20,501 nt of DNA from contig CAKUCT010000007.1 in assembly GCA_934643765.1 (NCBI GenBank), positions 1 through 20,501 of the forward strand. The letters are read 5' to 3'. Source of the DNA: an uncultured Oscillospiraceae bacterium. Its GTDB lineage: Bacteria; Bacillota; Clostridia; Oscillospirales; Oscillospiraceae. A program made the translations under genes and the position numbers. The notes under the pieces were generated by a model. The model saw only the letters and a list, made by a program, of their open reading frames with translations. It was not told where the DNA came from and made no database searches. Shown here in pieces: positions 14,592 through 20,501 of this stretch (its first letter is position 1; every line of letters begins with the position of its first letter).

Positions 14592-15803
14592 TTGACCACC
14601 TATCAATATAAGGGCCTTTCGCCAGACGGCGAGAAGGTGTCCGGCGTGATCCGGGCTTATAACGAATATGAGGCCGTGGCGCAGCTGCGCGAGACCTGCT
14701 CCGTCATCACCAAGATCACCGAGGTCAAGGAGACGAAGACCTGGAACCCGGAGATTGGCAAGCGGAAAATCCCGGACAAGGAGCTTGCCATCATCTGCTC
14801 GCAGTTTTCCATCATCCTGAACGCGGGTCTGCCGATTGTGCGCTGCGTGGAGATGGTTGCGGCGCAGGCGCGCACGAAAGATCTGCAGCGCATGCTCCAC
14901 AAGGTTGCGGAGGATGTCTCGGGCGGCTATTCGCTGGCCCAGAGCTTTGAAAACAGCGGCATGAACCTGCCGTCTACCTTTATAGAAACGATTCGCGCCG
15001 GCGAGCAGTCCGGTACGCTCGAGCACTGCTTTGACAGGCTCCACCAATACTATGACAAAACCTCCAAGACGCGGGCGAAGATCATCAGCACGCTGACCTA
15101 CCCGGTGCTGGTTCTGATCGTGGCGGCGGTGGTGTTCATTATCATCATGGTCGTGGCCGTGCCGATGTTTACCTCCGTCTTTGAAGAGCTGGGAACCGAT
15201 CTTCCCGGCATCACAAAGGGTCTGATCGCCGCGTCGGGGTTCATTACGAACTACTGGTGGGCGATGGTGATGATTGTGCTCGCGTGGCGGCTGCTTCGCG
15301 TGCTTGAACGCAGGTCTGACAAGGGCCGCCTCCGGCAGGACACCGGCAAAATCCGCCGTTCCTGGTTCCGCCGCATGCACCAGATGAGCGCCGCGGCGCA
15401 GTTTGCATCCACCATGTCCACGATGCTGGCCTCGGGCCTGCCGATTGTGCGGGCGCTGGAGGTGACGGCGAACGTCGTCAACAACTACGCGGTGTGTCTT
15501 GCCGTGCGCAAGGTGCGCCAGGGCGTGGAGCAGGGCCGGAGCATGGTCGACTGCATGGCAGAGCAGAATCTCGCCTTTCCCCGCATGCTGACGGAGATGA
15601 CGGGCGTGGGCGAGCGCTCGGGTAATCTTGAGCAGACGCTCAGCGTCATCGCGGACTATTTTGACAACGAGGTCGCGATCTTTACCGAGCGCTTCCTGGC
15701 CGTTCTTGAGCCTGCGATCACGATCGGCCTTGCCATCGTGACGGTCGTCTTGCTGCTGGCCGTGTATATCCCGATGTTCACGATGTACGGCAGCATCGTC
15801 TGA
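14592..15803 (+). CDS. pilC: Type IV pilus inner-membrane platform protein PilC
   Basis: The product is 403 residues. The start is TTG 14592, with GGGAGGTGAG shortly upstream. Two T2SSF repeats are visible, each beginning with an F(S/A)xxxxxMLxxGLPIVR-like segment (about 72-84 and in the second half), and each followed by a GERSGNLE-type segment. Three hydrophobic segments lie at about 168-193, 211-232 and 375-398. PilC is the membrane platform contacted by PilB and PilT that transfers pilin subunits between membrane and filament. It lies in order between pilT and the pilin gene. Confidence 0.94.
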   Translation: MTTYQYKGLSPDGEKVSGVIRAYNEYEAVAQLRETCSVITKITEVKETKTWNPEIGKRKIPDKELAIICSQFSIILNAGLPIVRCVEMVAAQARTKDLQRMLHKVAEDVSGGYSLAQSFENSGMNLPSTFIETIRAGEQSGTLEHCFDRLHQYYDKTSKTRAKIISTLTYPVLVLIVAAVVFIIIMVVAVPMFTSVFEELGTDLPGITKGLIAASGFITNYWWAMVMIVLAWRLLRVLERRSDKGRLRQDTGKIRRSWFRRMHQMSAAAQFASTMSTMLASGLPIVRALEVTANVVNNYAVCLAVRKVRQGVEQGRSMVDCMAEQNLAFPRMLTEMTGVGERSGNLEQTLSVIADYFDNEVAIFTERFLAVLEPAITIGLAIVTVVLLLAVYIPMFTMYGSIV

Positions 15804-15827
15804 CGCGGAAACTTATTTTGTTGTACC

Positions 15828-15855
15828 CTGCCCGGCGCGCAACCCTCCCGGGCAG
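15828..15855 (+). other. Hairpin between pilC and pilA
   Basis: A perfect 8-bp GC-rich stem CTGCCCGG/CCGGGCAG (15828-15835 with 15848-15855) has a 12-nt loop and no T-run after it. It may mark an mRNA processing or stability element that lets the pilin message accumulate above its neighbours, or it may be a remnant terminator. No good promoter was seen between it and pilA. Confidence 0.5.
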
Positions 15856-15899
15856 ATGCATATTAGTAAATTCAAGAAAAAAGAAAGGAATATGAAGTT

Positions 15900-16346
15900 A
15901 TGCTTTCTAAGAAGAACAACAAGAAGGGCTTTACCCTGATGGAAATGCTGATCGTCGTCGCGATCATCGCAGTCCTGGTTGCCATTGCCATCCCCACCTT
16001 CACGACGTCCCTGAACAAGGCTCGCGTCGCGACCGACAAGGCCAACATCCGCTCCGGCTACGCTTCCGTTATGGCTGATGTTCTGACCAACAAATATGAA
16101 GTTGATGCAGCTGATGCCAAGGATACTTACACCTATCATCTGAATAAGGATGGCTCTGTTTCGGAGACTGCAACGGATGAATATAAGACCATTGGCAAGA
16201 ATGATGATGAAAATACAGAAATTGCTGGCGTTGATGTTGGTACTTGGGAAAAAGATAAGGGCGTTACATACACCTATTATGTTAAAGATGCAACAACTGA
16301 TGCTGGTACGACTGCGGCTGGCACGATTAAAATTACCATTGGCTAA
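15900..16346 (+). CDS. pilA: Major type IV pilin (prepilin)
   Basis: The product is 148 residues. The start is ATG 15900 with GAAAGGAA 9 nt upstream. The class III signal is clear: a basic leader MLSKKNNKKG cut before F, then FTLMEMLIVVAIIAVLVAIA with Glu at +5, forming the N-terminal helix of the filament core. The remaining globular part is Asp/Glu/Lys/Thr-rich, has no cysteine pair, and resembles no adhesin I know. It is the best candidate for the major subunit because it follows pilC directly, is short and has its own spacer. The 3' two thirds of the gene are distinctly AT-richer in codon choice than the N-terminal third and the flanking genes. Confidence 0.93.
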   Translation: MLSKKNNKKGFTLMEMLIVVAIIAVLVAIAIPTFTTSLNKARVATDKANIRSGYASVMADVLTNKYEVDAADAKDTYTYHLNKDGSVSETATDEYKTIGKNDDENTEIAGVDVGTWEKDKGVTYTYYVKDATTDAGTTAAGTIKITIG

Positions 16347-16360
16347 TTTCTAAGAAGAAA

Positions 16361-16424
16361 CAGGTCAACCCCTAGAGTTACCTGACCGATTGCAAGGGGC
16401 CGGAGGGTTGCGGCCCCCGCAATC
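16361..16424 (+). other. Two hairpins between pilA and the prepilin peptidase gene
   Basis: The first hairpin pairs CAGGT(C)AAC with GTTACCTG (16361-16369 with 16377-16384, one bulge). The second is strong: GATTGC/GCAATC (16388-16393 with 16419-16424) closing GGGGCCG/CGGCCCC (16396-16402 with 16411-16417). No T-run follows, so a classic terminator is unlikely. The position just after the pilin stop fits a 3'-end stabiliser or attenuating block that keeps peptidase expression below pilin. Confidence 0.55.
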
Positions 16425-16448
16425 GAGCGGGCGGAAAGGAAGAACACC

Positions 16449-17240
16449 ATGCAAATTTCCATCTATCTTGCGCCGGGGCTCACGGTCTACTGCGGCCTGC
16501 TTGCGCTGGTGCTCGGGCTTTGTATGGGCAGCTTTCTCAACTGCATGGCCTGGCGTATTGTCCACGGCGAGTCGGTTCTGAAGGGCCGGTCGCACTGCGA
16601 CGTCTGCGGCCATGTGCTGACGGGGGCGGACTTAGTGCCGGTGGTGAGCTTTCTCTGGCACAAGGGCCGGTGCCGCTGGTGCGGCGCGAAGCTCTCAAAG
16701 GCGCATCTGCTGGCCGAGATCTGGACGGGGCTTACCTACGTCCTGCTTCTATTAAAATATGATATCTCGCTCCAAGGCCTTGAATGGGCGATTTTTGCAA
16801 GCCTGCTGCTTGCCTGCTCGTTCGCGGATTTGGAGGGATATATGATTCCTGACCGGTTCGTTCTGGCCGGGATTGCGGTGCGTCTGGCCTTCTTTTTTGT
16901 CCTGCATGAGAGCTGGGCGGAGGCGCTCGATAGCCTTCTCGGCGGCTTTGCCGTGGGCGGGGGGCTGCTGGCGCTGGTGCTGCTGTATGAAAAGGCGCGG
17001 AAGGTGGACGCCATGGGCGGCGGCGATCTGAAGCTGCTGTTTGTGACGGGGCTATACCTTGGCTGGAAGCGAAATCTTCTGGCGCTCTTGTTTGCGTGCG
17101 TGTTCGGCATTGTCTTTGCCCTTGCCACGCGCGGGCGGAGACAAAACCAGGAGGACGAGAAAATCTTCCCCTGGGGCCCGTCGATTTTCGCGGCGCTGAT
17201 TGGAAACGAAGTGATTGCGGCCTATCTGGGCCTGTTCTGA
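16449..17240 (+). CDS. pilD: Prepilin peptidase / N-methyltransferase
   Basis: The product is 263 residues with about seven to eight hydrophobic segments. It has the classic N-terminal domain with GSFLNCMAWR at about 27-36 and two zinc-binding CxxC pairs (C50/C53 and C75/C78). The aspartyl protease residues are D127 in ADLEGYMIPD and D193 in GGGDLK. The enzyme cleaves prepilin leaders before the Phe and methylates the new N-terminus, acting at the cytoplasmic face of the plasma membrane. The start is ATG 16449 with GGAAAGGAAG upstream. It should process both pilin-like products of this locus. Confidence 0.95.
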   Translation: MQISIYLAPGLTVYCGLLALVLGLCMGSFLNCMAWRIVHGESVLKGRSHCDVCGHVLTGADLVPVVSFLWHKGRCRWCGAKLSKAHLLAEIWTGLTYVLLLLKYDISLQGLEWAIFASLLLACSFADLEGYMIPDRFVLAGIAVRLAFFFVLHESWAEALDSLLGGFAVGGGLLALVLLYEKARKVDAMGGGDLKLLFVTGLYLGWKRNLLALLFACVFGIVFALATRGRRQNQEDEKIFPWGPSIFAALIGNEVIAAYLGLF

Positions 17241-17265
17241 TTGATGGAAAGGGAGGGGTTGCGCC

Positions 17266-18249
17266 ATGGCGGGAAGTCTGGTCGCATTTGACATTGGAGC
17301 CAGCCGGGCGAAGCTGGTCTGGTACGCCGGGAAGACGAGAAAAAAGGCGGTGGCCGCCGAGCTGCCCGACGGGTTGGTAGCAAACGGCGAGATCATCTCC
17401 ATGGACGCCATGGCCGATTTCCTGCGCCAGACGGCGCGCGAAAACGGCATTCCGCGCGCGGCGGCGGCTGTGGTGCTGCCGGCGTCGTTGGTCTTCACGC
17501 GCACGGTGGACGTGCCGCCGATGACCGACGCACAGCTGGCCTACAATCTGCCCTTTGAGTTCAAGGACTATCTGACGCAGGAAAAGAGCCAGTACTATTT
17601 TGACTACGCGCTGCAGGAGCTTGTCCGCGGCGAAGAAGACGGCGAGCGCATGCGGCTGTTCGCCTGCGCGACGCTCAAGAAAACGATTGAAGACTACCGC
17701 GCCATGTTCCGCCGCGCGGGCTTCCGGCTGAAGACGGCCATGCCCGAGCAGAGCGCCTACGCGGCGCTGCTTGGTATGCAGCAGAATGCGGACGAAGATT
17801 ACTGCCTTGTGGACATCGGCTACAGCGCCATCCGCATGCACATCCTGCATGGCCGCAGGATCGTCACGCAGCGCACGATGGAGCTGGGCCTTGTCGATCT
17901 GGTCCGCTCGATTGCGGACCGCAAGGGCGTCGATACGCACCTGGCCGCGACGTATATGACGTCGGATTTTGAGAGCGTGATGTCAGAGCCCGAGAGCCTG
18001 GATCTCTACCACCGGATGGCGGTCGAGATTATGAAGGCCGTGAATTTCTACAACTACAACAACCGCGAGCAGACCCTGCAGAAGATTTATCTCTGCGGCG
18101 GCGGCGCGGCCATCGGCTACATTCCCGCGGCCATCATCGAGATGACGAATCTGCAGATCTGCCCCGTATCCGGTCTGATTCCGGACGGGCAGGAGTTGAA
18201 AGAGCCGTGGCTGTTTGCCAAGGCCATCGGCTGTGCGCTGCAGAACTAG
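17266..18249 (+). CDS. pilM: Type IV pilus assembly protein PilM
   Basis: The product is 327 residues with an actin/FtsA-like fold. The phosphate-binding signature VAFDIGASRAKLVW (6-19) is followed by VDIGYSAIRMHIL in the middle (about 183-195) and YLCGGGAAIGYI towards the end. PilM is a cytoplasmic ATP-binding protein that recruits the PilN-PilO complex and links it to the motor ATPases. The start is ATG 17266, preceded by GAAAGGGAGG. It is followed by pilN after a 12-nt gap. Confidence 0.92.
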   Translation: MAGSLVAFDIGASRAKLVWYAGKTRKKAVAAELPDGLVANGEIISMDAMADFLRQTARENGIPRAAAAVVLPASLVFTRTVDVPPMTDAQLAYNLPFEFKDYLTQEKSQYYFDYALQELVRGEEDGERMRLFACATLKKTIEDYRAMFRRAGFRLKTAMPEQSAYAALLGMQQNADEDYCLVDIGYSAIRMHILHGRRIVTQRTMELGLVDLVRSIADRKGVDTHLAATYMTSDFESVMSEPESLDLYHRMAVEIMKAVNFYNYNNREQTLQKIYLCGGGAAIGYIPAAIIEMTNLQICPVSGLIPDGQELKEPWLFAKAIGCALQN

Positions 18250-18261
18250 GAGGCGGCAGGT

Positions 18262-18873
18262 ATGAAACTCGAACAAAAACCGGCCGCACAGGCCAGAAAG
18301 ACCATCAAATACCCGGTCAAGACCACCATCAACCTCGCCCAGCGCGAGTCCCGCTCGCAGAGCGTGGCGACGCTCGTCATTGGCATCGCGCTCATTGCGG
18401 TGCTGTCGTTCTGCGTGGCAAAGTTCGGCGTCATTGACCAGCTCGCGCGCCAGCGCGAGGCCGAGCAGGCATACAACACCGTGCACGCGCAGTATGTGCA
18501 GATGCAGCAGGCGATTGAAAATTACCCGGCCGTGGAGCAGGAATACAGAACGTACTCGCGCAGCTGGATGCAGGAGGATACCACCGGCTCGTTCGTTTCC
18601 GTCGAGCGGGTGGATGTGCTGGATCTTCTGGAGCAGTACCTCATGCCATATGGAACGGTCAACTCCGTCGCCATGCAGAAAGATACGGTCGTTGTGTCCA
18701 TGTCGGGGATGAATCTGGAGCAGATTTCCGCCATGTTTGAGCGCCTGCAGAAGCAGCCCATCGTGGCCGGAGCGTCGCTGAATCTGGCCTCCACCGCGCA
18801 GAACGCGCAGGCGTCGGATCTGGACTTCTCCGTCACCATCACCCTGCAGCCGGAAAAGGAGGCAGAGGCATGA
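18262..18873 (+). CDS. pilN: PilN-like type IV pilus alignment protein
   Basis: The product is 203 residues: a cytoplasmic N-terminus, one membrane segment (about 34-56), a coiled-coil-like stretch (about 57-100), and a C-terminal domain of the PilN fold outside the membrane. The N-terminus holds TTINLAQRES (21-30), which I read as a variant of the PilN INLLPxR motif that docks on PilM. Identity rests on position, size, topology and that motif rather than strong sequence similarity. The start has GGAGG upstream, and the stop overlaps the next gene by 4 nt (ATGA). Confidence 0.8.
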   Translation: MKLEQKPAAQARKTIKYPVKTTINLAQRESRSQSVATLVIGIALIAVLSFCVAKFGVIDQLARQREAEQAYNTVHAQYVQMQQAIENYPAVEQEYRTYSRSWMQEDTTGSFVSVERVDVLDLLEQYLMPYGTVNSVAMQKDTVVVSMSGMNLEQISAMFERLQKQPIVAGASLNLASTAQNAQASDLDFSVTITLQPEKEAEA

Positions 18874-19406
18874 ACCGTGCATTTACGAACCGCGAAAAGG
18901 TGCTGCTGGTCATCCTGGCGGTGCTGCTGATTGTCATCGGCTACTTCAAGCTGATTTTAGAGCCCATCAACAATAACATTGAAACCTATCAGGCAAACGC
19001 CGCAGCCGAGCAGGACGAGATTCTGCAGAACACCGTCATTCTCACGCGCATGAAGCAGATGCAGCACGAGCTTGAGGAAATCTACGCCGCGGACGCTGCA
19101 AAGCCGCTGCCGGATTTTGATAACTCGGAAAAGCTTCTCGTGGAGCTCAACCGGATTTTGTCCGCGAGCGACGATTATTCGCTCTCGTTCAGCCAGGTCC
19201 GGCGTCTGGACGGGGACTATATCGTCTGCCGACCGGTGAGCCTGAGCTTCCATACCGATACATACCAGGCCGCCCGCGCGCTCATTGACGCGCTGGCCGC
19301 CAGCGACGCAATCAATCAGATTTCGGATCTTTCGATGACCATGTCTGACGGCAGCGACGGCGTGCGCGTCAGCTTGACCATCACGTATTTTGAACTCGAC
19401 CGATAA
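18870..19406 (+). CDS. pilO: PilO-like type IV pilus alignment protein
   Basis: The product is 178 residues: a short cytoplasmic N-terminus, one membrane segment (about 11-30), a helical stretch (about 31-78), and a small mixed domain to the C-terminus, the topology of PilO/GspM proteins. Its ATG overlaps the pilN stop, so the two are translationally coupled as expected for a heterodimer. Partnered PilP and PilQ genes are not seen in the window, which fits a monoderm. Sequence similarity alone is weak and the assignment leans on context. Confidence 0.78.
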   Translation: MNRAFTNREKVLLVILAVLLIVIGYFKLILEPINNNIETYQANAAAEQDEILQNTVILTRMKQMQHELEEIYAADAAKPLPDFDNSEKLLVELNRILSASDDYSLSFSQVRRLDGDYIVCRPVSLSFHTDTYQAARALIDALAASDAINQISDLSMTMSDGSDGVRVSLTITYFELDR

Positions 19407-19413
19407 ACGGAAG

Positions 19414-19443
19414 AACCGGAAGCCATTTTCGCTTCCGGTTTCT
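19414..19443 (+). terminator. Probable terminator or attenuator after pilO
   Basis: A perfect 10-bp stem AACCGGAAGC/GCTTCCGGTT (19414-19423 with 19431-19440) has a 7-nt loop and only a short T-rich tail (TTTCT overlapping the stem end). It lies 8 nt after the pilO stop. The weak tail suggests partial termination before the downstream pilin-like gene. Confidence 0.55.
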
Positions 19444-19500
19444 GCCGCTTCTTGAGCAGGGAACATCCGCGGCCTCCGGCCGCCGTCAGGAGCGAATTGC

Positions 19501-20501
19501 ATGACCAATAGTACGCAAAGACGAAACAAATACCGCGCAGGCTTTACGCTGACAGAGCTGCTGGTCGGTCTGGCCATTCTGATTGTTCTGTTTGCCATCG
19601 GCATGCTGTCGCTGACCACGCTGCGCAGAAATCTGCGCCAGAAGGAGCTCGACAGCAAGGCGGAGATCATCTATGTCGCCGCGCAGAACCGCTTGGCGGA
19701 GCTGCGCGCCGCGGGCTATCAGAGCGTGTATGAATATGGCACGGCCAACAACGGCGTGCGCCAGCTCGGCTATACGCCGTCGGACGTCGCGTCCGACACA
19801 ACGTTTGAAGACGATACGCTCTGCTATGTAGATTCGGCCGACAAGACGGGCAACGCGTCCGTGGTTGCCGCGGCGGCGATTTTGCCGCAGGAGGCGGTGG
19901 ATAACGAGCTGTGGAGCCACTGCTGGCGCATTGAATATGACCCTATCAGCGGCAGCGTCTACAGTGTGTTCTATACCGAGCAGGACGAGCTCCCGGCGGA
20001 GCTCAACACGCTCCGCGCGCGCAAGGCGCGGCTGAACGCGGGCGCGCGTGTGGGCTACTACGGCGGCGATTTGGCGCAGGTCGACACGACCGACAAGCTC
20101 CGCCCCGATATCTCCATCAAAAACGCCGAGGAGCTGACGGTCGATTTTTACTGCAACAACCCCGTTACGGATACCGCGAGCAGCCTCACCTTTGAAATTA
20201 CCCTCTCGACCGGCAAGAAGACCTTTACAAAAACGGTCTCGTCGGCAAACAACGAGCTGATTCAGGTCAACAGCCGCACCTATCGCTACCGCTGGGTGCT
20301 GGACAGTCTGAAAAGCAAAGCGCAGCGCTTTGTGAACCAGACACAGAATCAACTCGACTGCGGCACGGAGCTTTCGATCACGCTCACCGTCAGCAGCAGC
20401 AATCCGCTGATCGACAAAGAGAGCCGGACAAGAAAGACCAACAGCCTCTTTGCCTATGATGAGCAGAACACGAAAGCCGACACGGCGTATCTGGCCTATG
20501 G
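19501..20501 (+). CDS. Large pilin-like (minor pilin/pseudopilin) protein, cut by window end
   Basis: At least 333 residues are encoded with no stop before the right edge. The start is ATG 19501, with AGGAG 8 nt upstream. A 14-residue basic leader ending in Gly precedes FTLTELLVGLAILIVLFAIG with Glu at +5, a clean prepilin peptidase site. The following part contains a helix (about 40-75), then an unrecognised beta-rich region, including RVGYYGGDLAQVD near residue 183. At over twice the length of the major pilin it is more likely a minor pilin, possibly at the filament tip or carrying a surface domain. Its function beyond that is unknown to me. It shares strand and style with the pilus locus but sits after a probable terminator. 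Confidence 0.88.
   Translation, partial: MTNSTQRRNKYRAGFTLTELLVGLAILIVLFAIGMLSLTTLRRNLRQKELDSKAEIIYVAAQNRLAELRAAGYQSVYEYGTANNGVRQLGYTPSDVASDTTFEDDTLCYVDSADKTGNASVVAAAAILPQEAVDNELWSHCWRIEYDPISGSVYSVFYTEQDELPAELNTLRARKARLNAGARVGYYGGDLAQVDTTDKLRPDISIKNAEELTVDFYCNNPVTDTASSLTFEITLSTGKKTFTKTVSSANNELIQVNSRTYRYRWVLDSLKSKAQRFVNQTQNQLDCGTELSITLTVSSSNPLIDKESRTRKTNSLFAYDEQNTKADTAYLAY

Noticed and set aside
13463..14599. A 378-codon minus-strand open frame
   Set aside because: It is the antisense shadow of pilT; the PilT motifs are intact on the plus strand. The 402-codon minus frame at 16732-17940 opposite pilD/pilM is rejected for the same reason.
18870..19406. SigD-like promoter word ACCGATAA at the end of pilO
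   Set aside because: No matching TAAA-type -35 box is present at the needed spacing, and the word is part of the coding end.

Overview
The window reads as chromosomal DNA of a GC-rich monoderm member of Clostridia. I infer a gut Oscillospirales/Oscillospiraceae-type genome from the GC-rich but clostridial-looking proteins, the AGGAGG-type ribosome binding sites, the frequent TTG starts, and a type IV pilus (T4P) locus with no pilP/pilQ outer-membrane genes. No rRNA, tRNA, CRISPR array, insertion sequence or phage gene was seen.

Layout. (1) 1-1023: an AT-richer stretch with a terminator from an upstream gene, a strong sigma-A promoter, a highly structured about 170-nt RNA (268-437) ending in an intrinsic terminator, and directly after it a membrane PH-SHOCT protein gene. 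(2) 1106-3658, minus strand: a Na+-coupled neurotransmitter-symporter-family transporter and an azlC-azlD branched-chain amino acid exporter pair. (3) 3812-7182, minus strand: a solute-binding lipoprotein translationally coupled to a hybrid sensor histidine kinase. (4) 7392-11234, minus strand: a three-gene signalling operon encoding REC-HD-GYP-GGDEF, HPt, and membrane GGDEF proteins. (5) 11235-11787: a 553-bp divergent control region in which both outgoing transcripts appear to carry an intrinsic terminator in their leader. (6) 11788 to the right edge, plus strand: a T4P locus pilB-pilT-pilC-pilA-pilD-pilM-pilN-pilO followed by a large pilin-like gene cut by the window end.

How the parts may work together (inference): regions 3-6 look like a complete input-to-output circuit. 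An extracellular ligand binds the lipoprotein, the hybrid kinase passes phosphate through its REC and the separate HPt to the REC of the HD-GYP/GGDEF enzyme, c-di-GMP changes, and the PilB extension ATPase reads c-di-GMP through two tandem MshEN-type motifs at its N-terminus. The best candidates for something undescribed are the RNA at 268-437, with its 10-bp pseudoknot and competing terminator pairing, and the paired leader terminators at the pilus/c-di-GMP divergence.
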